Assembly: GCA_024697225.1 (NCBI GenBank)
Contig: JAILGA010000143.1
Coordinates: 1-64,000, forward strand
DNA: 64,000 nt
Direction: 5' to 3'
Origin: Lachnospiraceae bacterium
GTDB lineage: Bacteria > Bacillota > Clostridia > Lachnospirales > Lachnospiraceae
Below the pieces are notes generated by a model. The model was given only the letters and a program-made list of their open reading frames with translations. It had not been told where the DNA came from and searched no databases. This document shows positions 9,148-19,768 of this stretch, one piece after another. The position numbers and the translations under genes were made by a program. Position 1 is the stretch's first letter. Each line of letters starts with the position of its first letter.

Positions 9148-10167
9148 CTATACCTCCTTATCAAGCTCCTTAAGTTCTTTGAATCTGCGGCGGATCCTCC
9201 GCACATCCCTGCTGAAAAACAATCTCAAAAAAGAAAACAGCGGGACGACCAATATGATCCTTCCTGCGATCCGCGCATATCCGCCGGTCACTTCGCGATC
9301 AAAATCCGGCACAACAGTAAGCCTCTCCTCGAACAAAGGATACAGCATGCCGGCATAACCGATAATATCGGCTGTCTTGGCAGGATCATCCGCGCCATAA
9401 TGCACATATATGCGCGTCTTACGCGGCATGATACTCCTGATCACGCGTGAAACCTCATTCAATAACAGTTGTTTCGCGCGCTCAAAGCATCTGCTCTCGA
9501 TTGTAGCGCGCACGTGTTTTATTTTAGCATATGTCCCATATATTGTATAGTAAATTTTTCTTGCCGCAATTTCTGGCTTTTCAGATACACTCTCAAGTTT
9601 TTCAAAAAAATCGTCTATTCGTTCATTTATGGACTTTTTTTCGTTAACTGTTTCTCCGGGAGCTTCTGTCTCTTTTGAAGCTTCTGTCTCTTTTGGAGCT
9701 TCTGTCTCTGACGGCGCCGGTTCTTCCGTACCGGCAGCTTCGCCTGCAGGAGCTTCCTCCTTAACAGCGATCGTTTCCTGTACCTGTGTCTCTTCCGGGA
9801 CAGCATGTTCTTCTGTCAGACCATTATCACCCGGGGTATCATCAGTTTTCTTTTTCTTTCCGGGGATCAATGTGAAAAATGCGACCTTGAGGCTGATCAT
9901 TCCGTTTTCGGGATCGGCGGGATATCTGACAAAAAAACGGATAAGACGCAAAAGCCAGGTAACGCTCACAGTGACATCAGCGCGCTCTGCAATGCCTGCA
10001 TCGTCCTTCTCGTTTTCATCCTGCTCACGCAAATCTGCGTTCACCCTGTACCTGATCGGCCAGAATAATACTATGCATACGATAAGTAATACCAGCCCCA
10101 ACAGGGAAAGCAGCACGATGCCGATTATCTTAAGTACGGTCAGCGTGATAATAAGTGCCTGCGTCAT
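9148..10167 (-). CDS. DUF2953-like membrane-anchored protein
   Basis: 339 aa; N-terminal TM, low-complexity E/A/P/T linker (SETEAPKETEASKETEAPGE), C-terminal ARIAGRIILVVPLFSFLRLFFSRDVRRIRR; adjacent to gerW as in many Clostridia. Confidence 0.7.
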   Translation of the reverse strand: MTQALIITLTVLKIIGIVLLSLLGLVLLIVCIVLFWPIRYRVNADLREQDENEKDDAGIAERADVTVSVTWLLRLIRFFVRYPADPENGMISLKVAFFTLIPGKKKKTDDTPGDNGLTEEHAVPEETQVQETIAVKEEAPAGEAAGTEEPAPSETEAPKETEASKETEAPGETVNEKKSINERIDDFFEKLESVSEKPEIAARKIYYTIYGTYAKIKHVRATIESRCFERAKQLLLNEVSRVIRSIMPRKTRIYVHYGADDPAKTADIIGYAGMLYPLFEERLTVVPDFDREVTGGYARIAGRIILVVPLFSFLRLFFSRDVRRIRRRFKELKELDKEV

Positions 10168-10496
10168 CGGATGCTCTCCAGATAATCCCTGAGACGACCG
10201 GGCATTCCCGCACGCGCAGCATCCTCTGCAATCATGAGAACAATATCCGTCGCCCCCGTATATGACCTTGCTATACCGCAGATCACGGGGGGTGATGATT
10301 TAAACCTTCTGCTCTTAAGAAAAATGCTCCGCATGATGTCGAGCTGTTCTCCTGGGTTTTCGGCGAGAGTCACGACATAACTCATAAGATCGGCTTTACC
10401 GCTCCTGATCCTGGCTTTCTCCCGTCCTTTTTTCTTTATCTCATCGGAAAAATAACAACTTTTATGAAATTTGCAAAAAACTCTTTTATTTAGCAT
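10164..10496 (-). CDS. Hypothetical protein (start uncertain)
   Basis: 110-aa ORF overlapping the start of the DUF2953 gene by 4 nt; SYVVTLAENPGEQLDIMRSIFLKSRR. Confidence 0.45.
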   Translation of the reverse strand: MLNKRVFCKFHKSCYFSDEIKKKGREKARIRSGKADLMSYVVTLAENPGEQLDIMRSIFLKSRRFKSSPPVICGIARSYTGATDIVLMIAEDAARAGMPGRLRDYLESIR

Positions 10497-10552
10497 TTAC
10501 TTTCTTTATACTTTAATTTGTTATTTAAGTCAACTTAGCATAGGAGAACGTT

Positions 10553-11617
10553 ATGAAAAACCTGGCAAGAGCAGAACTCGAACCCGGTATGCAGGTAGCG
10601 GAAGATATAATCAACTACCGGGGAGATATCGTTTTCAAAAAAGGCACCACTCTCGATGCCGTCAAGATCGCAAAGCTCGCGAGGCATTCCATAATGGTCG
10701 TGCCGATCTTTGAAAAGATCGACTTTGCCGCATCTCACTTTGAGAGAGTACGGCTTTCCGATGGTTTTCAGAAATTCTCCGAAATGTATAACATGGGATT
10801 CGTCGCATATAAAAGGGCGATGATGGATTATGTGATGTTCCAGACCGCCTTCGACATGGACAAGCTCTATAACAACATTTATCTCAAGGTCGTCGAAACA
10901 GCACCCTCTCCCAAGGATATCCTCGATTATCTGTACAATATGATGCCCTCCGAGGACGACATGACTCACGCCCACTGCTTCAACTCAGCACTGATCGCCG
11001 GGGTATTTGCGGACTGGATGGGACTGTCGGAAACAGACCGGATAATCTTTGTCCAGACGGGGTTTGTCTACGATATAGGAAAGCTGCGTATCCCCGACAG
11101 CATCCTGTGGAAAACCGGTGCACTCGACGATTCCGAGCGGACTCTTCTTATGAAACATGCCAGGATGGGTTATGATCTGCTAAAGAGGCTCCCCTGCAAC
11201 GCTCACATCCCCATCGCCGCCATGCAGCACCACGAGCGCCTGGACGGAAGCGGTTACACCGAGGGTCTCCGCGGAAACAATATAGATATTTTTGCCAGAT
11301 ATATAGCCATCGTCGACACCTATGAGGCCATGACAAGCGCCAGAGTATACCGCCAGTCCATGAATCCCTTCCAGGTTATCGCCGCATTCGAGAGCAACCA
11401 CGGCTACGAACGTTACGACAAAGATGTGCTCCGTACTATACTCACCAACATCGCGCAGAATCAGATCGGACTCGAGGTCCGGCTCTCCGACGACACCATC
11501 TGTAAGGTTACAGGCATCAACTCCGATGCCCTCTCCCGCCCCTTCGTAAAGCCCCGCGGCAGTGACGAGATACTCGACCTTACCATGTACAACATGACTA
11601 TCGAAGCCCTGTGCTGA
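10553..11617 (+). CDS. HD-GYP-family protein with degenerate HD motif
   Basis: 354 aa; N-terminal ELEPGMQVAEDI...GDIVFKKGTTL; HD-GYP core HAHCFNSALIAG / FVYDIGKLRIPDSIL / KHARMGYDLL / MQHHERLDGSGYTEGL / AIVDTYEAMTSARVYR. Confidence 0.9.
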   Translation: MKNLARAELEPGMQVAEDIINYRGDIVFKKGTTLDAVKIAKLARHSIMVVPIFEKIDFAASHFERVRLSDGFQKFSEMYNMGFVAYKRAMMDYVMFQTAFDMDKLYNNIYLKVVETAPSPKDILDYLYNMMPSEDDMTHAHCFNSALIAGVFADWMGLSETDRIIFVQTGFVYDIGKLRIPDSILWKTGALDDSERTLLMKHARMGYDLLKRLPCNAHIPIAAMQHHERLDGSGYTEGLRGNNIDIFARYIAIVDTYEAMTSARVYRQSMNPFQVIAAFESNHGYERYDKDVLRTILTNIAQNQIGLEVRLSDDTICKVTGINSDALSRPFVKPRGSDEILDLTMYNMTIEALC

Positions 11618-11643
11618 TACGGGAGTACTACAGGCAGCAATCC

Positions 11644-13089
11644 TTACTCAAAATACTTATCAAATACCCTTTTCGCCACAGGCACCGCATATTCCCCTCC
11701 GGAGCCTGCCTCCTCGATCACCACTGTCACGGCGATCTGCGGATCCCCTGCCGGGGCAAATCCCGTAAACCACGCATGACTCTCTTCTTTATGCCCGGAA
11801 TCATATTCCGCAGAGCCCGTTTTTCCGGCAGCGTCATATTCTGTTCCTGACAGGATACGCCCGGTACCGCCGTTCACAACCAGCCGCATCATCTCGGTAA
11901 GAACCGCAGCCTCATCCTCGCTCATCACCCTTACGGGTTCACCGACAGGCCCTCCTTCTTCAAGCACCTTGCCGTTTGCATCAGTGACGCTCCCGATAAG
12001 ATAAGGCTTTTTCATCATTCCTCCCGACGCCACCGCACCGGTTATCATATTCAGATGGATGGGCGTCATAACCGTCGCCCCCTGTCCTATGGCAAGCTGC
12101 ATAAGATCCCCGTCCGATGTACCGGCATCCATTGAAGCCTGTGACTTCGCGGTTTTAAACGGGAGTCCCGGATCAACGTTAAACATAAGATCCGAAAGCG
12201 TCTTTTCATAACTCTTCCTGTCAAGCCCCAGACCGATATTCGCGAATGACGAATTGCAGGATTTCTGGAAGGAAGTGTAAAAATCCAGATGACCGTGACT
12301 GGTGCCGTGAAAACAATGTATCACCTCATCGCCCGATCTGAAACTCCCCGTGCAGTTGAAACTGTACTGCCCGTAATCCCCGGGGTGTTCCCTGATGTAT
12401 TCAAGTGCAGTCACTATCTTCAGCGTCGAGCCGGGCGGATAAAGGCCGTTTGCCGCCCTGTTTAAAAGTCTGCTGTCGTCCTTGTCCTCCACCAGATCCT
12501 TCCAGATGCTGTCAATCTCATTGGGATCAAAATCAGGCTTTGATACCATGGCGAGTATGGCACCCGTCTGTACATCGGTTACCACAACCGCACCTCTGTA
12601 GGCGGCAAGGGCTTTGTATGCCGTCTCCTGAAGCCCCATATCTATTGTTATCCTCACATCGTTTCCGGGGAATTTCTGCCCTGCGTCTGTAAACCCGGCT
12701 TTTTCCTTCAACGATATATCCGATCTTATCAGCCAGTAATTTGCAAGGGATTCGACACCTGATCTGCCCTTTGAGGCATAGCCCACCACATGCGAGCAGA
12801 CGTTTCCGAAAGGATACAGCCGCTTTTGTCCGCCGCTTTCATCGCTTTTTGTCACAGCAAGGATCTCGCCGTCGGAGGAGATGATACTGCCCCTGACGGT
12901 CTGTTCGGAGAGTATCTTCTGCCTTGAATTGTAGGAGTTGCTCATCATCTCCTGCCTGTTGTTGTATGCATATCTGCAAAGATATATGCTCATGGCCGCA
13001 AAGAGGACTATGAAGAAAGCACCCGTGACCTGCATGGGCGTAGGCAGATAGCTCTCTCTCATGTTTTCCGGGATCTTACTCTTCTTCAT
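11644..13089 (-). CDS. Penicillin-binding protein, PBP2/PbpA-type transpeptidase
   Basis: SxxK (PPGSTLKIV), SxN (KSCNSSF), KTG (AGKTGSAEY); N-terminal TM; likely start ATG at 13089. Confidence 0.94.
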   Translation of the reverse strand: MKKSKIPENMRESYLPTPMQVTGAFFIVLFAAMSIYLCRYAYNNRQEMMSNSYNSRQKILSEQTVRGSIISSDGEILAVTKSDESGGQKRLYPFGNVCSHVVGYASKGRSGVESLANYWLIRSDISLKEKAGFTDAGQKFPGNDVRITIDMGLQETAYKALAAYRGAVVVTDVQTGAILAMVSKPDFDPNEIDSIWKDLVEDKDDSRLLNRAANGLYPPGSTLKIVTALEYIREHPGDYGQYSFNCTGSFRSGDEVIHCFHGTSHGHLDFYTSFQKSCNSSFANIGLGLDRKSYEKTLSDLMFNVDPGLPFKTAKSQASMDAGTSDGDLMQLAIGQGATVMTPIHLNMITGAVASGGMMKKPYLIGSVTDANGKVLEEGGPVGEPVRVMSEDEAAVLTEMMRLVVNGGTGRILSGTEYDAAGKTGSAEYDSGHKEESHAWFTGFAPAGDPQIAVTVVIEEAGSGGEYAVPVAKRVFDKYFE

Positions 13090-14491
13090 CGGAAAACTCC
13101 TCCGCATCTGTGTCTTCATCATCTGTTTCAGAAGAAGGTCTGTTCTTATCTTTTATCAGCCTGTGCTTAAGTCTCCGCGCCGCATCCCTGTGTTCGTCAG
13201 CCCTGATAAGCACCGCTCCCTGAAAGATCCCGAACATGATGATCGTCGATAGGACCGAGGAACCTCCGTAGCTGACAAGCGGCAGAGTCACACCCGTGAG
13301 AGGTATGAACTTGACGCCCCCGCCCACAGTCAGAAATACCTGAAAAATATACACTACCGCGAATCCCGAGCACAGAGTCCTGTAGAAGGGATCCCTGATC
13401 CTCTCGGAAACCCAGAGCATCATCAGGCAGGTCGAAAGACAGATCGCGAGCAGAGAAACGGCAAAGACTATGCCAAGCTCCTCACATATCGCCGAAAAGA
13501 TGAAGTCCTGTTCCGCAAACGGTATTGCGTCAGGCGCTCCCCCGTACAGTCCCAGACCGAAGGGCCCGCCCACACTGATCCCGAAAAGTGACTGCGCCAC
13601 CTGATATCCGGCTCCGTCTATCTTGCTCCAGGGATCGATAAAGGCGGCAACTCTGGTCCTCACGTGAGTAAACATCCTGTAGGCCAAAAGACACGCCATC
13701 GTTCCCATCACTGCACAGATAAACAGGTATTCCAGCCTGTCTCTGGCAATATAGAGCATAAAGAAAAACACCACATAGTAAATCAGCCCCGCACCAAGAT
13801 CCCTGGAAAAAACAAGAATGATCACGTGAAGCGCGGCAAGAACGCAGATACCCAGGATCTGTGTCAACTTCTCCGCCTTTGCAAGCGATGCCGCGACAAA
13901 GAAAACGAACAGTATCTTCACGAACTCCGAGGGCTGAAATGACAGGCCGCCGACGGAATAGTTTATATTTGACCCGTTCACGGCCCGCCCCAGTATCAGA
14001 ACAAACGCGAGCATCGCTATCCCGACGGTTGCATAAATCCACCAGATATCCCTGAGAAATGTCAGCCTGTGCACGATTGCGGGAATACAAAGCGCCAGTA
14101 TGAGCGAAAGTGCCACCACTATAAACTGTCTTATCGCGCGGTTTCCGGAAAGTCTGGTGAGGATAGCCATACTCACCATCAGCAGAAGGCAGATATTATT
14201 CATGATGAGCATATTTCCATCGGGATAGATAAGCTTATGCATCACAATTGTCGCGATAAGAACTATAGCCTGAAAGGCAAAGAAAAACATGTAGCGCATA
14301 TCGCCTGTCTTTATGAGCATCTGCATAAACAGACAAAACTGTATAAGAACCATGGTTATGGCCTGTAAGACATAGAAAACCATACGCTTTTTCTCTGTCC
14401 TGTATATAAATACAAGAAAAGAAAGAAGCGCATATACCGCCATCAATACTCCGCCGCCTATCCTGGCGGCCTCAGTCAGATAAAGACTCAT
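13076..14491 (-). CDS. FtsW/RodA/SpoVE family peptidoglycan glycosyltransferase
   Basis: 471 aa polytopic; LSFQPSEFVKI, GGPFGLGLYGGAPDAIPFAEQDFIFSAICEELG, LPLVSYGGSSVLSTI. Confidence 0.95.
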   Translation of the reverse strand: MSLYLTEAARIGGGVLMAVYALLSFLVFIYRTEKKRMVFYVLQAITMVLIQFCLFMQMLIKTGDMRYMFFFAFQAIVLIATIVMHKLIYPDGNMLIMNNICLLLMVSMAILTRLSGNRAIRQFIVVALSLILALCIPAIVHRLTFLRDIWWIYATVGIAMLAFVLILGRAVNGSNINYSVGGLSFQPSEFVKILFVFFVAASLAKAEKLTQILGICVLAALHVIILVFSRDLGAGLIYYVVFFFMLYIARDRLEYLFICAVMGTMACLLAYRMFTHVRTRVAAFIDPWSKIDGAGYQVAQSLFGISVGGPFGLGLYGGAPDAIPFAEQDFIFSAICEELGIVFAVSLLAICLSTCLMMLWVSERIRDPFYRTLCSGFAVVYIFQVFLTVGGGVKFIPLTGVTLPLVSYGGSSVLSTIIMFGIFQGAVLIRADEHRDAARRLKHRLIKDKNRPSSETDDEDTDAEEFSDEEE

Positions 14492-14497
14492 CTTCCT

Positions 14498-16837
14498 CTA
14501 TTCCACACCCTTGATAAAGCGTCCGGATGTACCGGTTCCTGCAGGCTTTCCCGCAAATACTGCCGATGCTTCTTCACTGTTCTCACATGTAAGCGCCGTG
14601 CGAAACTCCCTTATACCGGCTTTGATCAGCTTATCCCTGTGAGCCATGATGTCAGTCGGATAAGCATTCAACAGTATATTATAACAGTATCTGCAATCAC
14701 TTATTACAGGAAGTCTGTTTCGCTTCCTGTCAGTGAGAACGGTGACATGGCTCTCCGGCCTGCCGGGGCCCGTGCATTTCCCCCCGGTTTTACGGACGCA
14801 GTTTGCGGATATCATCATAGGAACACGGCCGTACAGGACGACTGACCCGGTCACTTTACCGCCTTCATTCCAGTTTTCACATAATTCTTTAATCTCTGAA
14901 ATGTTCAGTTCCGGTGATATCGTATAACTTTGCGCAAGTCCCTCAAGTCCGTTTATCGCAGCCTTATTCCATACCGGTATTGTGAGATCGCTCACCACGG
15001 TTTTTTCGTAACCCCGGGATCTTAAATAGCCCAGTTCTTCAAGATTTCTCGCAAGCACCCCCTCAGGCACCGTCACTCCCCGTCCTCCAAAAATGACCCG
15101 GTCGATATCAGCTTTTGCAAGGTATGCGTCTTCCCTCATGATATACGGAAGAGATGCAAAGATGCATGATTTCCCGGATATCTCTGCAATAACATCCGCA
15201 CAGGAATCATCAAGAAAAAGAGCAAGCGGAACATATACTCTGTCCGGTATATCGGCCAATTTCCCAAGCACATTAAGCTGCTCCTTTGTCGTGACGGACA
15301 CGCTTAAGATGATCCGGCTCAGCCCGCCGTTTCCTTCACCTTCTGTCTCCCCGGCTCTTACGGAGGCCCTGGATGCAGTTTCTCCAGCTTCTCTTATACT
15401 TACTGCAGGCTTCACAGAGGCTGCGGGTTCTCCGCGGCGTCTGTCATATTTATCCAGTATCGCTGAAACAGCCTCATTGCAGGCTTCTCTTCTCAGGGAA
15501 TTGAGAACAGACGCAGGGACAAACACGGATCCGTCCGTATCGATCTCTATTTTCACTGGATCCAGATCGCTCCCGCCAAACCTGTCAAGCTGTTTCTTAA
15601 GCACATCCCGGTCTGTCGGATTGTCTCTGGCTTTTTCCGGTACAGCCCCGTGTACGGATGCTATTGTTTCGCCGGCAGAATATCCATGCACACCCTCTCC
15701 GGCAGCTCTTAACTCAAGCGTAAGCGGTTCATCTATCCGGGCCTTCAGACAGGCTTCAACCGGGATCCTTGCTTTATTTTGCAGAAATTTAGCCTCGACC
15801 TCCCCGCGTATATCATCTCTGCCTCCAAGATACCCCGGCTGATCCCCGGATATCATAGCGGAGCCGTTATGCAGAAAAAAGTATCCGCCGCACAGATCGG
15901 TCCTCAGATACAGTCCTTTAAGGATATCGAGATCGTGCTTTGAAGCCTCATAGGGCTTATCTGGCCCCTCAAAGATCAAATCAACGGCTCTACGGTATAC
16001 ATCTGTAACTCCGGCGGTATAATCCGCGCTTTTCATCCGCCCCTCTATCTTCAGGGAATCAATCACAGGCCTGCCGTCTTCGGGAAGGATCAGTTCTTTA
16101 AGATAAGGCAGCGTGCACATATCCCTAAGGCTTAACGGATAAGGCGGCAGGGACAGTTCACCGGCCTTATCTCGGCTTTCGTACGGAAGCCTGCAGGCTC
16201 CGCCGCAGCGGCCTCTGTTTCCGCTCCTGCCGCCTATCATTGCCGAGAAAAGACACATGCCGGAATAGGAATAACACATAGCGCCGTGTATAAATGCCTC
16301 TATCTCTATGCCGGTGCTTTCCTTTATCGACTTCAGTTCCGCAAGTGAGAGTTCCCTTGCCGGCACAACGCGTGACACTCCGCGATCCTTCAGCATTTTT
16401 GAGGCAAAGATGCCTGTTACCGCAGCCTGTGTACTGGCATGGACCTTCAGTCCCTCAAATTCGCCTGTTATAAGATTCATCACGCCGATATCCTGCACTA
16501 TCACGGCATCAAGCCCTGCCTCATGCAGCGGTTTTATGTACTCTCTCACATCATCATACTCTCTTTCCTTCACGAGAGTATTCAGGGTCAGATATATCTT
16601 AACACCGCGCAGATGTGCATATTCTATGGCTTTTATCAGCGCTTCACGCGTAAAGTTTCTCGCATAAGCCCTCGCGGTGAATCTGTCTCCGCCCAGATAA
16701 ACGGCATCCGCTCCGGCGGCGACAGCACCCATGAGAGCCTCCATATCCCCCGCAGGCGAAAGAAGCTCAGGCTTATATCCGTATAAAGAAGCAGGGCCGC
16801 CAGCCGGCGGCCCCTGGTGATTATTTACCTTTTTCAT
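14498..16837 (-). CDS. Peptidase U32 family protein (RlhA-like, extended)
   Basis: 779 aa; ELLSPAGDMEALMGAVAAGADAVYLGG, HGAMCYSYSGMCLFSAMIGGRSGNRGRCGGACRLPY, LKIEGRMKSADY. Confidence 0.92.
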   Translation of the reverse strand: MKKVNNHQGPPAGGPASLYGYKPELLSPAGDMEALMGAVAAGADAVYLGGDRFTARAYARNFTREALIKAIEYAHLRGVKIYLTLNTLVKEREYDDVREYIKPLHEAGLDAVIVQDIGVMNLITGEFEGLKVHASTQAAVTGIFASKMLKDRGVSRVVPARELSLAELKSIKESTGIEIEAFIHGAMCYSYSGMCLFSAMIGGRSGNRGRCGGACRLPYESRDKAGELSLPPYPLSLRDMCTLPYLKELILPEDGRPVIDSLKIEGRMKSADYTAGVTDVYRRAVDLIFEGPDKPYEASKHDLDILKGLYLRTDLCGGYFFLHNGSAMISGDQPGYLGGRDDIRGEVEAKFLQNKARIPVEACLKARIDEPLTLELRAAGEGVHGYSAGETIASVHGAVPEKARDNPTDRDVLKKQLDRFGGSDLDPVKIEIDTDGSVFVPASVLNSLRREACNEAVSAILDKYDRRRGEPAASVKPAVSIREAGETASRASVRAGETEGEGNGGLSRIILSVSVTTKEQLNVLGKLADIPDRVYVPLALFLDDSCADVIAEISGKSCIFASLPYIMREDAYLAKADIDRVIFGGRGVTVPEGVLARNLEELGYLRSRGYEKTVVSDLTIPVWNKAAINGLEGLAQSYTISPELNISEIKELCENWNEGGKVTGSVVLYGRVPMMISANCVRKTGGKCTGPGRPESHVTVLTDRKRNRLPVISDCRYCYNILLNAYPTDIMAHRDKLIKAGIREFRTALTCENSEEASAVFAGKPAGTGTSGRFIKGVE

Positions 16838-17234
16838 GATTCTTTGACATGGCTTCGAGAAGCAGCAGCTTCTTGTTGGCCTCGTCCAGTTCTTCCTTTG
16901 TCTGCTGAGCTTTTTTCTCGGCGTTTTCCTGCTTTATCTGCGAGGAGATAAGTTCATGCTTGAGGTCATAGAGTTCCTTGTCTTTTTCTTCCAGCTGCGC
17001 TGTAAGATCATCGATCTCTTTTCTGGCCTTAAAATAGTCATCGGAAATATTAAGCTGCACCATTATAGACTGCATGTCCAGCGGCTGATGCTTAAATCCT
17101 TCAGCCTGACTGCACTCCGCAAGCTTGTTGTTCAGATAAGACGCGACCTTCTGAAGGTAATCCTCACTTTCAAAGCCGCTCAGGGTAATGACTCTTCCGC
17201 CTATGACTACTTCCGTATCTGTCTTGGCCGCCAT
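16821..17234 (-). CDS. zapA: Cell division protein ZapA
   Basis: 137 aa; TEVVIGGRVITLSGFESEDYLQKVASYLNNKL plus C-terminal coiled coil. Confidence 0.88.
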   Translation of the reverse strand: MAAKTDTEVVIGGRVITLSGFESEDYLQKVASYLNNKLAECSQAEGFKHQPLDMQSIMVQLNISDDYFKARKEIDDLTAQLEEKDKELYDLKHELISSQIKQENAEKKAQQTKEELDEANKKLLLLEAMSKNHEKGK

Positions 17235-17305
17235 CTGTCGTCTCCTTTATCTTGAATCGCATTTTTCTTTTGCGTACAACATCATAGCACATAACAAAGC
17301 CGAGG

Positions 17306-18070
17306 TCAAAAGCTATCGGCAAAAGTGAGGTCGTTTATCACTTCTCCCGCTATTATCATACCTGCCACCGATGGCACAAAAGCCGTCGAACCCGGAATGC
17401 TCCTGCTCCCGGTACCTTTCCCATCCGTCACCAGAGGACTGACACCATGCTGTCCGGAGCTTATGGACATGCCCTTATGGGGGGTTACCGGTTTTTCCCT
17501 GGAATAAACAACCTTAAGTGAATCTATTCCCCTCTTCCTGCATTCATGCCGCATCACCTTTGCCAAAGGGCAGACAGATGTGCTGTATATGTCAGCCACT
17601 TCAAACATGGAAGCCATAATTTTATTCCCGGCTCCCATGGAGGATATGACCGGCACGCCCGCTTCCTTAGCTTTTACTATGATGGCAAGCTTCCCCGTGA
17701 CCGTGTCGATCGCATCCACCACGTAGTCATAATCATGAAAGTCAAACATGTCCTGAGTCTCCGGCAGAAAGAAGGTTCTGAAGGTTCTTACCTCACAATC
17801 CGGGTTAATATCGTGTACCCTTTCCTCCGCAACCTCTACCTTATACCTTCCGACTGTTTTCTCTGTGGCGATTATCTGACGGTTGATATTGGAAAAGCAC
17901 ACCCTGTCATTATCTATCAGATCCAAAGCGCCTATCCCGCTTCTTGCGAGAGCCTCGACCACATAACCGCCCACGCCTCCTATGCCGAAAACCGCAACTC
18001 TGGTGGCCGCAAGCTTTTCCATGGCCAAAGCGCCATATAATAACTGCGTTCTTGAAAATCTGTCCCGCAT
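17306..18070 (-). CDS. tRNA threonylcarbamoyladenosine dehydratase (TcdA/CsdL family)
   Basis: 254 aa E1-like; GIGGVGGYVVEALARSGIG, DNDRVCFSNINRQI, SMGAGNKI, DPxxDxxxxDxDYVVDAIDTVTGK region. Confidence 0.92.
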   Translation of the reverse strand: MRDRFSRTQLLYGALAMEKLAATRVAVFGIGGVGGYVVEALARSGIGALDLIDNDRVCFSNINRQIIATEKTVGRYKVEVAEERVHDINPDCEVRTFRTFFLPETQDMFDFHDYDYVVDAIDTVTGKLAIIVKAKEAGVPVISSMGAGNKIMASMFEVADIYSTSVCPLAKVMRHECRKRGIDSLKVVYSREKPVTPHKGMSISSGQHGVSPLVTDGKGTGSRSIPGSTAFVPSVAGMIIAGEVINDLTFADSF

Positions 18071-18103
18071 CCGGATCCGCTCCTAGTATCACATCGGAGG
18101 CAG

Positions 18104-19141
18104 TCAAAGCACCCCCTGAACCCCCATCTGTATCCCCATATGGTGATATGCGGTCTCAGTCACTACCCTTCCCCTTGGAGTCCTGTTTATAAGACCGTTC
18201 TTTATCAGATATGGCTCATAGACATCCTCGATGGTGCCGGCATCCTCGCCTATGGCGGCCGCTATGGTATCGAGTCCGACCGGGCCGCCCGAAAAACGCT
18301 CTATCATGGTCATGATCAGACTTCGGTCAGTATGATCAAGCCCCAGTTTGTCCACATCCATGATGTCCAGAGCCGTCACAGCAACTTCGCCCGTTATCCG
18401 GCCGTCATAGCGGACCTGTGCGTAATCTCTTACCCTCTTTAGTATCCTGTTGGCTATCCTCGGCGTTCCGCGGCTTCTTCTTGCCATCTCCTCAGCTCCC
18501 GCTTCGTCCACCTCAACATTAAGAACACGCGCCGACTGCTGTATAATGCTCTTGAGCTCATCCACATCATAGAATTCCATTCTGTGGATCATCCCGAAGC
18601 GGTCTCTGAGCGGAGCTGAGAGCATTCCCGCTCTCGTGGTCGCCCCGATAAGAGTGAATCTGGGGAGGTCGAGTCTGATCGATCTGGCGGTGGGGCCTTT
18701 GCCTATCATAATATCTATGCAAAAGTCCTCCATAGCCGGATACAGCACCTCTTCAACCTGTCTGTTCAGCCTGTGGATCTCATCGATGAAGAGCACATCG
18801 CCCGCCTTGAGGTTATTCAGTATGGCAGCCATCTCTCCGGGCTTTTCTATCGCCGGTCCGCTCGTAATCTTGATCCCCACTCCCATCTCCGCGGCGATTA
18901 TGCCCGAGAGTGTGGTCTTGCCCAGGCCTGGAGGTCCGTAGAACAGAATGTGATCCAGGGATTCTCCGCGCTTTTTTGCTGCTTCAATGTAAATTTCCAA
19001 GCTTTCCTTTATCTTGGACTGGCCTATGTAATCCTTTAATCTTTTGGGTCTGAGGGACAGCTCGATCTTATTGTCCTCGGGTGTCTTAGATGCATCGAGG
19101 GCTCCCGAGGTCTGTATCCTTCTCTTTTTAATCTCGGACAT
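18104..19141 (-). CDS. ruvB: Holliday junction branch migration DNA helicase RuvB
   Basis: 345 aa; [67 protein letters not shown]. Confidence 0.98.
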   Translation of the reverse strand: MSEIKKRRIQTSGALDASKTPEDNKIELSLRPKRLKDYIGQSKIKESLEIYIEAAKKRGESLDHILFYGPPGLGKTTLSGIIAAEMGVGIKITSGPAIEKPGEMAAILNNLKAGDVLFIDEIHRLNRQVEEVLYPAMEDFCIDIMIGKGPTARSIRLDLPRFTLIGATTRAGMLSAPLRDRFGMIHRMEFYDVDELKSIIQQSARVLNVEVDEAGAEEMARRSRGTPRIANRILKRVRDYAQVRYDGRITGEVAVTALDIMDVDKLGLDHTDRSLIMTMIERFSGGPVGLDTIAAAIGEDAGTIEDVYEPYLIKNGLINRTPRGRVVTETAYHHMGIQMGVQGVL

Positions 19142-19765
19142 TTATATCATCTCCTTAAGAGCCGCCTTCAGTATACTCTCGGTATCTTTTGACTCCTCTG
19201 GCAAAGGTGCCGACGTTGCAGCTCTTACAGCCCTCAACGCCTCCTGTGCACCGTACCCCAGAGCGATCAGAGCATCTACAGCCTCCTTACCCGGATCATC
19301 AGCGGACATATGCGCTGCTGCAGCGATCGCGTCATCAGTAACAGGACCGGTGCCGAAATCCTCATCCTTAAACTTGTCCTTGAGTTCAAGCACAATGCGC
19401 TCGGCCAGCTTTTTGCCGACGCCGGGCGCCGCGGTTATAGACCTTGTGTCACCCGTGGCTATGGCAAATCTCAGCTCTTCGGGCGTCATAACGGACAGTA
19501 TCGCCTGTCCTCCCTTCGGTCCCAGACCGCTGACGGTTATCAGTTTCTTAAAGATATCCAGATCATCCCTCGACAGGAAGCCGTACAGTCTCATGGCATC
19601 CTGAGTTACGTTGAAATATGTGTAGAGCCTTACGGTTTCACCGACGGCAGGGAGCCTCGAAAGCGTGTCCGCAGGAAGAAAAACCTCAAAGCCCACTCCC
19701 CCGACATCTATAACGGCCGTGCTCTCGCCTATCTGTTCAATTATACCCGATAAAAAAGAGATCAT
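19142..19765 (-). CDS. ruvA: Holliday junction branch migration protein RuvA
   Basis: 207 aa; MISFLSGIIEQIGESTAVIDVGGVGFEV, LITVSGLGPKGGQAILS, GVGKKLAERIVLELKDK. Confidence 0.97.
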   Translation of the reverse strand: MISFLSGIIEQIGESTAVIDVGGVGFEVFLPADTLSRLPAVGETVRLYTYFNVTQDAMRLYGFLSRDDLDIFKKLITVSGLGPKGGQAILSVMTPEELRFAIATGDTRSITAAPGVGKKLAERIVLELKDKFKDEDFGTGPVTDDAIAAAAHMSADDPGKEAVDALIALGYGAQEALRAVRAATSAPLPEESKDTESILKAALKEMI

Positions 19766-19768
19766 GCT

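Noticed and set aside
9655-9715. Short repeats (gcttctgtctctttt) in the DUF2953 gene as a possible regulatory repeat
   Set aside because: Simple low-complexity E/T/A/K linker coding sequence; nothing beyond a flexible spacer is supported.
13530-14090. 186-aa minus-strand ORF overlapping ftsW
   Set aside because: Alternate frame inside the FtsW/RodA gene, Arg/Cys-rich shadow translation.
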